DNA of 64,000 nucleotides from Lentinula raphanica (Eukaryota; Basidiomycota; Agaricomycetes; Agaricales; Omphalotaceae), in assembly GCA_027919835.1 (NCBI GenBank), contig JANVFP010000018.1, positions 1-64,000 on the forward strand, written 5' to 3'. The position numbers and the translations under genes are program-made. Of the stretch, positions 14,201 through 25,559 are shown in pieces. Under the pieces are notes generated by a model. It was given only the letters and a program-made list of their open reading frames with translations. It had not been told where the DNA came from and made no database searches. Position 1 is the stretch's first letter; each line of letters begins with the position of its first letter.

Positions 14201-15083
14201 TGAAATCGAACACCTTCGCTATATACCCATCGTGCTTCTCGCACCCTCAATGCCCCGACTCAACTGTGGGTCGTCCTCTACTCAGCATTCCGCTATCCAG
14301 ATCCGCTCATCCACGTCCTATTTCCCACCCTTTTCCCATGACCGGCACCAATCAGTGAAATGGTGTTTGGACAACTCCATCTCTGCTCAGGTCACCACAC
14401 CCGTTTCGGCTCAAGATTTGGCGAGTGCACTAGTGAGTGCGCTGGAGAGTAACACGGTTAGCCCTGTTGCAGCGGCGAATGATGTGACTTTTGATATTCT
14501 CCTGGCGGAGGATAACCTGGTCAATCAGAAGTTGGCGGTGAAGATCTTGGAAAAATACGGGCACTCTGTCGAGATTGCGGAGAATGGGAGTCTGGCTGTT
14601 GATGCGTTCAAGGGTAGGGTCGCCCAGGGAAGACCTTTCGATATCATCTTGGTGCGTGTTTATGCTTGCTAGAACTCGCCTAAGTACCAGCTCAAGCGTT
14701 TTAGATGGATGTGTCCATGCCTTTCATGGGCGGTATGGAAGCCACCGAACTGATTCGTGAGCATGAGATGAAGCACGGGCTCACTCCGATACCCATTATC
14801 GCTTTGACCGCGCATGCAAGTGAGTGTTGTTCGATTCCTTCGCTTGTCTTTTGCTGAACCATATACCCTCAGTGATTGGTGACAGGGAACGATGTCTTCA
14901 GGCCGGAATGGATGATCATATAACGAGTAAGGATTTCCCTATGTCCATCTGTTCACTGACTTCATTGATATCTTTTCAGAACCTCTGCGTCGTGCCGATC
15001 TCCTAAATTCAATCAATAAATTAGCGGGCGAAAGAAACGCAGCCAAGCATCCGCTTCTGCGCAGAGCCGCTGCAAAATCGTAG
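8297..15083 (+). CDS. Group III hybrid histidine kinase (HAMP-repeat, Nik1/Os-1 type)
   Basis: A cytosolic osmosensing-type two-component kinase that in other fungi feeds the HOG MAP kinase path and is the target of phenylpyrrole/dicarboximide fungicides. The N-terminal about 700 residues are Ser/Thr-rich. They are followed by six tandem HAMP-type units, each with EVTRV-x3-EVGxxGxLGGQA and a paired [20 protein letters not shown] linker; most unit borders carry an intron. Next come the H-box ([22 protein letters not shown], split by an intron), N-box ([14 protein letters not shown]), G-boxes ([22 protein letters not shown]), a degenerate receiver-like stretch, and a C-terminal receiver with phospho-acceptor Asp in [13 protein letters not shown] and the KP pair (DHITKPLRR). 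The first coding intron is 9303-9371. All key residues are present, so it should be active. The stop is TAG at 15081-15083. Confidence 0.96.
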
Positions 15084-16438
15084 TCGAAGGCGTGCTCATT
15101 TCGGATTGATATACCTTCCTCCTTCCACCAACATCTCAGTTCGCTGCTTCTCTTGTACGTTCTGTGGTCTCCGTTCTATCTCTTTTTCTCTGTTTTTCCT
15201 TTTTTACTATCACAATTCAGTCGATTTCACATCGACGCTCAGGACGCGCGGTTCTCATTCTACTTTGTATCAACACGCCTCATTTGGTCTTTCAATATTC
15301 AATCTTCGTCGTTCGACAACTATGTTGAAACCGTCTCTTCGTATATCAATCTACTGCAGTTACTCCATCTATGTATGCTATCAATGACTCTAACCTCTGA
15401 CTATTTCTTGCCCAATGTAATCGCTCTTTATGTGTAATTGATAATCGATATTCTTGCTTCACTCTGTGATATGAACACCTTGCTACGAAATTGTTAAAGT
15501 ACGCCCACTGGATGACTTCCCGTAAGCATTTTGCGTTTATTAACGTCGCATTAATCGTTACGTGAACTATAAGCGATGTCTGCCGGAGAGCGGCATCGTG
15601 TCACATCAAGAAATTTGAAATTTTGGGGCTTTTCTAAATGCTCAAATCTACAAGAGGGTCCCGACCCTCTTGTAGATTGGAATGCGCTGTATTTTTCCCT
15701 AAGCGAGTCGGCTAACGTCGGCTATGCACTCAAGAATGATCGCACGTCGTGTTTGAAGAGGAGGGATCAGAATTCCCATCAATATTTTTCCCTCATGCAG
15801 CGCCTTGCTCAGAAGCTTACGGGAAAACACTCTGTATTAATTCTGTATTTTTGCTATTACAAATTTGTGACAGATGTTTAGAAAATACGACGTTTTATTA
15901 AAAATCGTTACGGGAAGTCATCCACTGTTTCTGAACGAAGTTTACTTAGATGTAGTGCAAGATCAAATTTAGATTTGAAGCGGATCGGCTATCAAAACGG
16001 CCTCGGCGGATATCTGACTATGCACGTTCTACCTTTTGAATTTTCCGTCATGACCTTTTCATGCTCACCTGTGCTCTTCCACCGTTTTATTTTCAAGCCG
16101 ATCTTTATCCTTTTCTTGGTGCTGTCAAAATGATACTTCCAGTGTCTAGGTGACTTTGTCCAACAAACTCGTTTCCTCAGGTTTCCTCTTGCGCGTAGTC
16201 GACATTCTACCCTCTCTACCCTCGCCCTTTAGGGCACTACGAAGACGCGGCCTCTTCAAGAAACGATCCACATGGAACGTCTCGCACGTGTCTGACTTGA
16301 AGCATTCACGTCGTTGTTCTGAACAACCATGAATCACGATCATGATGATTCTCAATCCAAAGTCCCAGTCTTATAAAGACCAGAGCTGGCATCTGCTACC
16401 ATCTGTCAGCATCCCTCGCCCTTTCTCGAACCAGCGAG
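15084..16438. other. Intergenic region between histidine kinase and PLC-like gene
   Basis: This stretch holds the kinase 3' region, the short TIR element (15510-15923) and the PLC-like gene's promoter. No other gene or RNA was recognised. Confidence 0.5.
15510..15923. mobile_element. Short non-autonomous TIR element, copy 1 (414 bp)
   Basis: Terminal inverted repeats start GGATGACTTCCCGTAA at the left and end with its reverse complement at the right; weaker inverted similarity runs further inward. Both sides are flanked by ACT (15507-15509 and 15924-15926), a 3-bp target duplication. Near the middle is a perfect 16-bp-arm palindrome at 15645-15678 built around GAGGGTC/GACCCTC. It has no coding capacity. 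It lies about 430 bp downstream of the histidine kinase stop. The same family interrupts the kinase gene at 20767-21137. Confidence 0.8.
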
Positions 16439-17863
16439 ATGTTTTTCTCCATCTCATTCTCGCTTCTTTGCCTGTTGCTGTCTCCTTCTGGGACATTCAG
16501 CGCAGTTTTACCGGCGAAAAGGCAAGTCCACCATCGGCATCGTAATATCATGTGCTTCTCACAGTTATATCAGGGCTACAGTCTGTAATGGGCACGCAGT
16601 ACTCTGCGAAAGGCCGTATGGAAATACAACCTTCCTTGGCTCTCATGACTCCTACGCGTTCAGTAGCGACCCTCTTGCTCGTGCGTGTCTGTCCTTTATA
16701 TCGAATAGTGCATTGCGCCGATGACAAGTTAAACCCGAACAGTGGCCAGGGACCAAGAAGTCGATATTCCAACTCAACTAGGTCTTGGTGTCCGCTTCTT
16801 ACAAGCTGAAGGTCATTTGTAAGAAATCGTTTCTAGTCATTTGCTGTAATTACTAATGATTCCAACGCCCTCCAGGAATGATGGTGTACTTCATTTCTGC
16901 CATACCAGTAAGCATGACGTTGTTCATATACTCATACTGCACAGTTTTCCCAACTGTTGTCCACTTTTTCAGGCTGTGTACGTTCAATCTTTTCCCGAAC
17001 GCATCGCGTTTCTAACCTAGCCTTTCCTTTCCGCTTTGCAGCTTCTTTTTGATGGAGGAACCGTTGTCGACTATCTCACCACGGTGAAGACTTGGCTAGA
17101 CGCTAACCCAAATGAAGTCTTGACCCTCCTGTTCACGAACTCGGACGGACTCTCGATTCCGGATGTATGGGCTCCTGCTTTCGTTGCGGCCGGTGCGTCT
17201 CATATGAAACTTGGTGATCGTCTGCTAGGACCGAAGTAATTCATGCTTTTTCTGCGACAATCAGGTATCGACACGGTATCCTACGTCCCTCCTAATAACC
17301 CAATGACCCGATTCGACTGGCCCACCCTCGGCGATCTGATTGACAGCGGAAAACGAGTGATCACGTTCATGGATGCTGGCGCCGACGGCACGGATGGTGC
17401 TCCCGTTGATTATATCCTTCCAGAGTTCACAATGGTTTGTAGAAGCCAATCTACATCTCCAAGTTACATTTCTTATCAGCTTGCCTTCAGCTGTGGGAGC
17501 CTCCCTTCGACTCCACGGACCCTACTTTCCCTTGCTCTGTTGATCGCATTGCGGGACCATTGTCGACTGAAGAACATTTAAACATGCTCAACCACAACCT
17601 CGATATCAACGTCTTAGGTACTGGCGTGTTAGTTAGTGATCCTGAGGCTGCCGCGACGACGAACGGCGTAACATCGTAATTACGGTTGCTCTATCCCAAT
17701 CTCCATCATTTCTTCTCACCTTGAGTCTTTCAGGATTATTGCGGACGCCAATGGTTGTGCCCCCTTGGCAGGTGGGGTCGCTCCAAACTTTGTGATGCTT
17801 GACTTTGTCAACATCGGAGAAGGGCTGCAAGCCGTGAATCAACTCAATGGAGTTCCTTCTTGA
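16439..17863 (+). CDS. Secreted PLC-like phosphodiesterase (PI-PLC X-type fold)
   Basis: The start at 16439 gives a hydrophobic signal peptide (FFSISFSLLCLLLSPSGTFS) ending near a Lys-Arg (Kex2-like) site. The mature chain opens ATVCNGHAVLC and carries both expected catalytic histidines, in FLGSHDSYAFS and in VLHFCHTSC. It continues with GGTVVDYLTTVKTWL, NEVLTLLFTNSDG, GKRVITFMDAG and WEPPFDSTDPTFPC, and ends NQLNGVPS at 17863. This is the fungal PLC-like phosphodiesterase family, a TIM-barrel enzyme; the natural substrate is unknown. The gene has about seven short introns. Two are unusual: the first (16522-16573) appears to be GC-AG, and the exon at 16973-16977 is only 5 nt. Both are needed to give the conserved protein. 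Confidence 0.88.
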
Positions 17864-19027
17864 AGACTGGGTATTTGTGATTTCATCACGATGGTAGGGT
17901 TCTAGCTCGATTCTTTGTGACTTAACTCAAATGAGCTTGCTGTTATCCAGAATCACGAACATCACGAAAGCAATTGTTCTACTATTAACAGTATTGGTCT
18001 TGCTAGTGTCGGCTTCTCGTTTCCTAAAGCAAATGTTCATTAAATTGTTCCCAATGAAACATCGCTTTGAAATTTTTCGGATCACAGTTCAGACGTCGAA
18101 CAATTTGGCTCTAGGATTCGCCCCTCATAGCAGAGAAACTCGAATCAGCGGGAAGGAGAACATATAAAATGGTCGATCGCTATATTCAGAAGCTGCGGGA
18201 GTCAGCGCAATTCTTGTTCCTGACCTACATAACGCAGAATCCACCTTTTTAGCCTTTACTCCTCCCACTCTCCGCGGTGAAGGCTTGAAGCGATGGTGGA
18301 CAGTGATGAACTGCTCCCGGTCGATGCTCCCGCGTCGTATTCAATATGAACTCATACCACCACACCACGACCACTGGTCATAATTTTCCCGGACGCACTC
18401 AGTGGGTCCAGCTGCTCGTACTCCTTTGATGATCTCCTTGCCGTTCTAACACGAGGCTGTTCAGACAATGCTTTCGCGTGGGGATTTACCTCAAGGTCGA
18501 TTCTTGTGATTATGGCCTCAGATCCGCACTCCTAGAATCTTGGACTCGAAATGACAGGATTTTATCCTTTTCCCAAAACGCCAACAAAAGGTGTAAAGCT
18601 CTTCCCCGGATTTCAGCACTTTTTCTCAGTCATGTACACCTCTGATTCATTGTGACTGACCTTGACCTGTTCGTTCTAAAATCTATTTTACTATCAACGC
18701 CTTATATGAGGGCGTATCCAACCAGTGCTCTATTAATGGTAGGTCGAGGCATGATTGATTGTGCATGCTACGGGCTCATTATGATTGTCTAGCTACCTTC
18801 TGGTCTACTGTATCGTGAAACCAATCAACCAACATCTTCACTTCTCAACGGAGGACCGCCGACAGCATTTTTAGGTCCCATTCATTGGTTATCATATTCT
18901 AGCTTCCCAAACTGCAACTTTTAAGCTAGCGAGGTTTCGACAATCTGTTTTTCTCATCCCACTCCCAGATCGACGGATTCGTTTCCTCCTTGGCGCCTCT
19001 CTTCATCCTACTACTCATTATCCTTGT
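17864..19027. other. Intergenic region, no gene recognised
   Basis: About 1.15 kb between the PLC-like and bZIP genes. Short open frames only; no domain, repeat or RNA signal seen. Confidence 0.5.
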
Positions 19028-19959
19028 ATGGTCCGAGGGCGCAAGCGAGATATGAGTGCTCCCTTGACTCGCTCTTTGATCTTGCAAAGGGATTATCGAG
19101 CACGAAAAGCAAAATATATATCTGACCTGGAAATTCGGTGTCAGAAACTTCAAACCGAAAACAACAGGTTATCGAGGGAACTGAAGGAGCTCAATTCCCG
19201 ATTGCAGCAGAAAGAGGTAGATCGCAAACTCGGATATGTTTCTACCAAAACGGAGGCTGACCTCGAGAAGGTTCGTTGGAATTGTACATTTATCATATAC
19301 TTTCATTGATGAGTCCCCAGCTTCAGGCTTTGAAGAGAGTCATATCCTCTCTGCGGTCTGCCACAACTTCTATCGAGGCTTTCCAGACCTTGACCAAAGA
19401 AGATTTTGATGATCTCGACAGGGAGCGCCAGCTTCCGTCTCCTTCGGCCACTTCGTCGAACCATTCCACAAATTACAACTCTATATCTCCTCGCAACGTG
19501 CAAACTGTACATCTCTATTCACCCGTCTCGAACCATTCGCCTTCCCCCTCCCTGATCATGCCGAACTCTGGACATGATAACATCGAGAGCTGGAGTACAG
19601 AATTCGTTGCACGAGGATATGGCACACGGCCACCGTCTGTTGACCCTCGTTCAAACATATTCACACCTGAACCTTCGGTGGAATTACCCTCTTCATCGTC
19701 TACCCAACCCAGGATGGTCTCGGATCCTCGAAGCCTGTACAATCTTGTGTCCTCTGAGTCCACTACTCGCGCTTTCCCTACTGGCGTCAGGCAGAACTCC
19801 CCTTCTAATCCTTCTATGTCCATCCAGGATCGATCGAACGGCCTTTCGGGCCAGATGATACCTTATCCAATAAATGGCATTCATCCTCAGCACATACATC
19901 CGCTAGCTCCCTACAGCTATGAGCGAACACTTTCGGAGAGTCTACGAAATTTTGTGTAA
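19028..19959 (+). CDS. Small bZIP-type transcription factor
   Basis: Two exons (19028-19270 and 19321-19959) with a 50-bp intron after Lys in DLEK. The N-terminus has a basic region (QRDYRARKAKYISDLE) running directly into a leucine zipper with Leu every seven residues (DLEIRCQKLQTENNRLSREL then LNSRLQQ). The remaining about 200 residues are Ser/Pro/Asn-rich without a known domain, as in basidiomycete bZIP proteins. The canonical Asn of the basic region (N-x7-R) seems replaced by Ser/Leu (SLILQRDYRARK), which may alter or weaken DNA choice. Predicted nuclear; targets unknown. Confidence 0.75.
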
Positions 19960-20590
19960 TTGACTCTTCAGACCGGACAGAATCGCTGTGATTAGGTATC
20001 TCTCTTACGCTGACGAGTCTTACAACGGTGCCGAGTCTAGTCATGCCTCAAGCACTGTGTTCGGGAGCATTGCGCAGGATGACGCGGGAGATCGCTCGCT
20101 CGTTCACAAACTCATGAAAAGTTCTGGACCAGATACTAGATAGTCGGCTTGCGTGGATTGATTTATATGACGCTTCGTGCATTCTACCTTACTGCGATCA
20201 TATGAGACTAATAGAATTGCTGGCATCGGCTTCCCCTCGAGCTCTCCTTCAATGGTGACTTCGCTGCATCGAACTTCGAAGACATCGAGGTTATGCATCA
20301 CAGGATCGTCATTTAGTTTGAAAGAACTTAGACTCGGAGTTGAGGGCTTATTGTCGTATAGCCGTCACCAGGATTTTTCTCTTAAGGTAGTACTTGCTTG
20401 AGCATTGAATGTTGAACTCTTCATCATTTTGAACACGATATAGAGTTCGCCAGCTCGTCACACATCGGATTGAACGTTTGAACTTTGAAGCGCTCTTACA
20501 TACCATTGTTGCAGCCGGAGATGCCGACTCACGTAGTATGTATTGATCATCCGGCGTGCGACAGGTTGTTCCAACCACTTGTTCTTTACC
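19960..20590. other. Intergenic region upstream of the SRPK-like kinase
   Basis: About 630 bases with only short open frames. No recognisable gene. Confidence 0.45.
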
Positions 20591-22366
20591 ATGAACGTGA
20601 TGAACAGATTGTTTTGGAAGGTTCAACCTCGCCTCTTTCCAGACAGCGGATATCCAACGCTCTCTGCCTCCGAACTAGCTGAGGAGGAGAATTGGACATG
20701 GTACACACCGTACTACTTCTACCCAGTATCCATTGGAGATGTTTTGCATTCCAAGTACCAGGTACTGGTTGACTTCCCGTAGAATTTCTGTAGCTAATTC
20801 CGAAGAATAAATATTTTGATGGGGAATTTGTAGCTAAATTTGTTGGCACATGCATCCCGCAGACAATTTTGCAACCTATACTTAATTCAGGTCAGGACCT
20901 CGTGAGAACTACCAAAAGGGGCAAGGGAGGGGATTTTATACCAATTTAGGCTCCGGATGCATGGTTTGTAGACGGCAAAAAATCTGTTAGAGGGTCGGGA
21001 CCCTCTAACAAACAATAAGGTTTGTAGCCCAGTAAAAATTTCGAACTCCGCTGATTGTGGCGCTGGCATCCCGGCAAACCCAAATGCGGATCATTTGTAG
21101 CTCGGATTTAGCTACAAATCTCTACGGGAAGTCAACCACTTTTCAAGTTTGGCTATGGAACTACCTCCACAATCTGGCTGTGCCGAGACCTGCAGTAAGC
21201 TCTCATCTAGGCCAATGTCTCATCGTCAATTCGCTCACAATCATGATATAGTCACAATCAATATGTTTGTATGAAGTCTATGGTCTGCGACCACCCAGCT
21301 GCTGAACGTGAAATCAAGGCGATGAAAACACACCCGAAGGGTGTTCAAACAGGGAGTCAGCTCGTGAGACACGCCCTGGATCACTTCACCCTTCGTAAAG
21401 GCGACCATACCTATCGGTTTCTCATCCACGAACCACTCGGGATCAGCCTTCAATATATCCTTAATGGATTTCGTGGGCACCTTCCGATTGACTATGTCAG
21501 GGATATCGCTTTCGAGATGTTTGTTGCATTGAATTACTTACATGGAGCTCAAATCATTCATGCAGGTATGAATATGTCCTATCATCCAGTCTGTTACAGT
21601 TACTCACTTCTTTTCACTTCGAGCTCAGACATTCAAGCAAAGAATATCTTATATACCATTGCTGACCCTAGAGTACTCAAAGATAGCGAGGAAGCAGAGT
21701 TCAAGGACCCAAGTGCAAGGAAGATCAGCGAAGATACAGTGATATTTCAGACAAGAGATTTACCTGGTCCTATCGACCGCTGGATAGCAGGGTCTAAAAG
21801 TCAACCTGTTTTGTGTGACTTCGGCGAAGCGCGCACAGGAAAGGGTCCCTTTACAGGAATCATTCAGCCGCCTGTATATCGAGCACCAGAAGTCTTCCTG
21901 GGTCTTCCGTGGGGAAAAGCCGTTGATGTATGGAACCTTGTCTGCATGGTCAGTTTCAACAATTCTCCACATTCAACTTTTCTCAAATCATGATTTGGCA
22001 CAGATATGGCATTTGATTTTTGGAGAACAATTATTCAAGTCGCGAGAAGACGCCCCAGATGAATCGGAAGAACAATACAAGCATCACTCAACTCAAATGG
22101 TCAGCTTGATTGGACCTCCCCCGCCACAACTTCTGAACAAGCTGGACATTCCTATTCCTGAATCCTTCGATGAGAACAGGCTTGAGTCGCTCCTGCAATC
22201 TTCTCTCAGAAAAATTGGAGCAGAGATGAGCGCTGAAGACTCTCTCGCCTTCCTTGGCTTCATTCGGAAGACTTTGAGATGGACAGCGGAAGAAAGACCT
22301 ACTGCGATCGAGTTGGTAAGAAACCCTTGGGTTGCCAAGGGAAAAAATATTGCTACTGTCCCTTGA
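20591..22366 (+). CDS. SRPK-like protein kinase, first conserved exon interrupted by a TIR element
   Basis: The N-terminus reads LSASELAEEENWTWYTPYYF then YPVSIGDVLHSKYQVL, the lead-in of SR-protein-kinase-like fungal kinases. The frame is then cut by the element at 20767-21137 and resumes as KFGYGTTSTIWLCRDL (Gly loop). Later motifs are intact: VCMK (ATP-binding Lys), EREIKAM (helix C Glu), the catalytic loop IIHADIQAKNIL (His-Ala-Asp in place of HRD/HTD, Asn kept), LCDFGEAR (DFG) and YRAPEVFLG (APE). Introns follow CRDL, IIHA and the DVWNLVCM segment. The stop is at 22366. Joining the two sides without the element and one ACT restores an unbroken frame. The allele is therefore either dead or must splice the element out. 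The start at 20591 is the likeliest Met but unproven. Confidence 0.82.
20767..21137. mobile_element. Short non-autonomous TIR element, copy 2 (371 bp), inside a kinase exon
   Basis: It begins GGTTGACTTCCCGTAG and ends with the reverse complement; imperfect inverted similarity (GTAGCTAAATTCCG-like) runs further in. It is flanked by ACT at 20764-20766 and 21138-21140. A perfect 12-bp-arm palindrome at 20985-21010 has the same GAGGGTC-GACCCTC core as copy 1. No coding capacity. Removing the element plus one ACT rejoins the kinase frame exactly, which fixes the ends and the 3-bp duplication. Confidence 0.9.
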
Positions 22367-22724
22367 CAAGAAAGTGTACGTTGATCAGTCGTGTGTTAGG
22401 CCGAGTATTCTCATTGGATGCATGCCATTTACTGTTTACAACAGCCAATGAAATCATCGCCTAGGATTGGGCAAAATAGTTCTCAAACAGAGCGAGATGT
22501 ACGCCACAACAATCTTTGACTGGAGATGAGGAGATACGAAGAGAAAACGCAAATCACAAATTTCATTCGAGCTGCAACGCTGTGTAATGTGGAACAAGAA
22601 CAGTATCGAGGATGTCAGACATTCTTGACGATTCACCGTCACGGAAAAAGAACTCGAGGCAGGCTATACATGAAACGACTCTAGCACTCTGCAATTCCGA
22701 GTTTACATTCCGTTAGCTGTCAAC
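22367..22724. other. Convergent 3' region between kinase and hydrophobin
   Basis: The two genes point at each other. No further gene or repeat seen. Confidence 0.4.
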
Positions 22725-23319
22725 TTAAAGGAAAATGGGGATACATCCAATGGAGATCAAGCCACCCTAAGACGAAGTTCAATGAAAAACTGAATCTGCT
22801 GCCAAATGAACAAGACCAAACTTACCACGGCATTGTCCTCGCAGCATACGGTCTGAGCGGAGCAGCTGCTTCCACTAGCACCGATGATGGTGATTGGGCT
22901 GCAGTTGATACCGAGTAGGACGTTGAGGTCTTCGATGACGATTCCGAGCAAACCAAGGAGAGAAGATCCAGCAGAGGATCCGGCCTGTTGAGAGAAACAT
23001 GTCAGTGGATACTGTACTCTCGGTACCGCGATTGCTTTCTCACAGTCTCGGTGCTATCACAGCACTGAATAGGTCCAGTGGTACAGGAGCCAGAAGTAAT
23101 GGTGGTCGTTGTAGCAGGCTAGAAAAAGGAAGAGAGACGTTGATGAGCGACGACAGCCTTGGATCAACAACAGAAGTAGACGCATACCGCAGTGACCGTG
23201 ATGGTGGTCGTAACCGGGGGCAGAGTAGTCGTGGGCTTCACGCCTCCCGGAGTGGCAGCAGCAAGGATAGCAAACGCGAAGAGCGCGTAGAAGGCGATAG
23301 ACGAGATGCGAGAGAACAT
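22725..23319 (-). CDS. Class I hydrophobin
   Basis: Four exons: 23319-23188, 23118-23044, 22984-22826 and 22766-22725; introns are 59-69 bp. It encodes a short secreted protein with an N-terminal signal peptide ([18 protein letters not shown]), a Thr-rich spacer, and eight cysteines in hydrophobin order: [10 protein letters not shown], then [23 protein letters not shown] and ISIGC. The C-terminus is IGCIPIFL. Spacing between Cys 3 and Cys 4 fits class I. Such proteins self-assemble into amphipathic layers on hyphae and fruiting bodies. A TATA box lies 58 bases upstream. Confidence 0.94.
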
Positions 23320-23376
23320 TCTGCTAGATTGACTCGAAGGGTGGTTCGATGGCTTTCCATTTGCCCAGAAGGCGAG

Positions 23377-23384
23377 CTTTTATA
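23377..23384 (-). promoter_or_regulatory. TATA box of the hydrophobin gene
   Basis: TATAAAAG on the minus strand, 58 bases upstream of the hydrophobin ATG. Position and sequence are those of a strong core promoter, in line with the high expression typical of hydrophobins. Confidence 0.7.
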
Positions 23385-25559
23385 CATGCGTTCCAGGTAC
23401 GAACTTGGGACTCACCTAAACCTCAAGGTAAAGCTGCAAGGAAATCGATAGCACACATGTCATTGGTGACTCGATTTTTGACAAGGCCAAGGACACCGCG
23501 CATGTTAGAGAGAGAGACAATGAATTAACGGAAAAGTCTGATACACATGAGGTCCGTTCGAATCTGTTCATTGAGCGTTCAGATTGGCAGTTCGTGTGAG
23601 ACGTATTTGTGTTGTAAGACGGCAGAATTCACGGGAACTGAAGAGATTAATATGTCAATGAACATTCTAATTTCTATAGAACACTTATCCAAATGTTGGA
23701 TAATCTTTCTTCTCTCTATCATTCAGCGGAGAACCAATCGTAATCTTGAACGGTGACATTGAGCATCCGAGGACAATTTTCTTGATTGTGGCTGCAGCAA
23801 AGAGATGCAGAATGGGTGAAGGACATCTCACGATCGTTCCTGTGTGGTGTGGGTTCCCGACAGGATATAATGAAGAATTCGGAAAAGGTTGAGGTCTGAG
23901 GTCTGAGGTCTAAACCCTTCTTGAACATAACTCTTTCGAAGAAGGACTAAGACAAGTAGATTTACGAATACCCCATTTTCAAAGACCTACCAAAGTTAGC
24001 AATTTGTTTTGGTGAACTTGCATCGATTAACCTACCGATAGATCGATTCATCCGAAAGCACATGAATGTCAATATAGGAGGATATAGCTGGTGTTTTCTG
24101 AGTAGACCGGCGAACTTGATTGCCATCTTTTTTTCTACAATGAGGGCAGAAATGACCGCGAAAGAGTCGTAACTTTTCCTTTAGAAGGCCCGATTACATG
24201 AAGAGAATCATGTTCCACAAGGCTTGAGCAGACTTGAGCTTGATTGTCAATAACGACGTACAATGTGCATTGACATAGATGAAACTGGCTAAGTGAGAAA
24301 AGGAAGAAAAAACCGGTTATTGCGTGAACCGGAGAAGGGATTACATAATGACTACTAGTACGTCCCGAACTCAGTGGACTCACTTCGACTGTACCTTTCA
24401 ACCGGAGGCTGAAGGCACAGCAGAAACAGGCAGAGACATAGTCAATGCCCCTTTACTACAGACCTCGTTTCAACCTCGACGATACACAATTCATTGCGCA
24501 TCAAGTTCCACCTCGTCGTCAGACGGACTACCGTCATGCATATCGTACTATCTAGCATTCCTTGAAGCTCCATGGCCGCCTAGTGAATGGACACGACTCA
24601 ACTGGCGTTCAACGTTCATCGCTGAGCGTCATTTCTAGAACCATTTCCAGTAGCATTCCGAATTCCAACACTTGTATATACTTATATCGGGACGACACGC
24701 CGTTTTCAGGCAACCGTAGCAAGTAAACAGATGAGCTCTTTGAAGTTTGTATGTTACTACCGACTTGCCAGCCTTAATGCTCCGTCAGCATGACTTTCAC
24801 GCTGAAGCATAGTAGGAGATATGCTAAGAGGTTCTTGACGGTCCAAGAATGCCCTCTAGCGGACCACGAAGTGGCGCTGGAAATCCACATCATGGAGTCA
24901 ATAACATGATTTTAGCCAGGTAAAGGACGCCTTGGCCCTTTGCCCCTCGGTCCATGGATAGTTTGGTGGAGCTAGATGGGCGGATGATGTCTGTGGAGCC
25001 GTCGCTTCGTGGACATTCAAGTTCTGTTGTCGAGTGGCCAGATCCTGTTGAGATTGCTGACGGGTTAGTTAGCCTAATCATCCTATTGATGCTCAGGATG
25101 CGGCTGAGCGCTTAGTTCAAAGTTGAGCTCAAAGTTCTGCGCGGAGGGAGCAACAACCTTGTGTGAGCTATTCTTATCCCTTGGTCGCAGACCAGCAATT
25201 TCGAGATACGGAGCGACCGGATAGGTACGACCGGGGGCGCTGACGATCATCAGAGGTAGATGAAGCTGGTATTTCTGGCTTGGAGAAGCAAGAACAGTTT
25301 TCGCAGTTGGAGAGGGTGGCAAAACATCTGTTTTGCTGGAGCGTTGACAGCCAGTCTTGAAGAGAGGCTCCGTCTTCGATAACTCAAGAGTCATCCTGTA
25401 GAAGTGAAGGGAACATGCTCATCAGACTACTGGTGCTCACGAGGGTAAAAATACAAACATTGTTGTTGGTAAGGTAAGAACGAACCTCAGCATTAACTAA
25501 ATTACATATCATCCTTGAAATGGATCGAGGTTCAGAACAGTCCTGTTAGGACGAGCCCA
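23385..25559. other. Long intergenic region with no supported gene
   Basis: The first part is the hydrophobin promoter. Two open frames stand out weakly: 24324-24638 plus (about 104 codons) and 25083-25394 minus (about 103 codons, Pro/Ser-rich). Neither shows a domain or convincing introns, so I do not call them genes. Confidence 0.4.
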
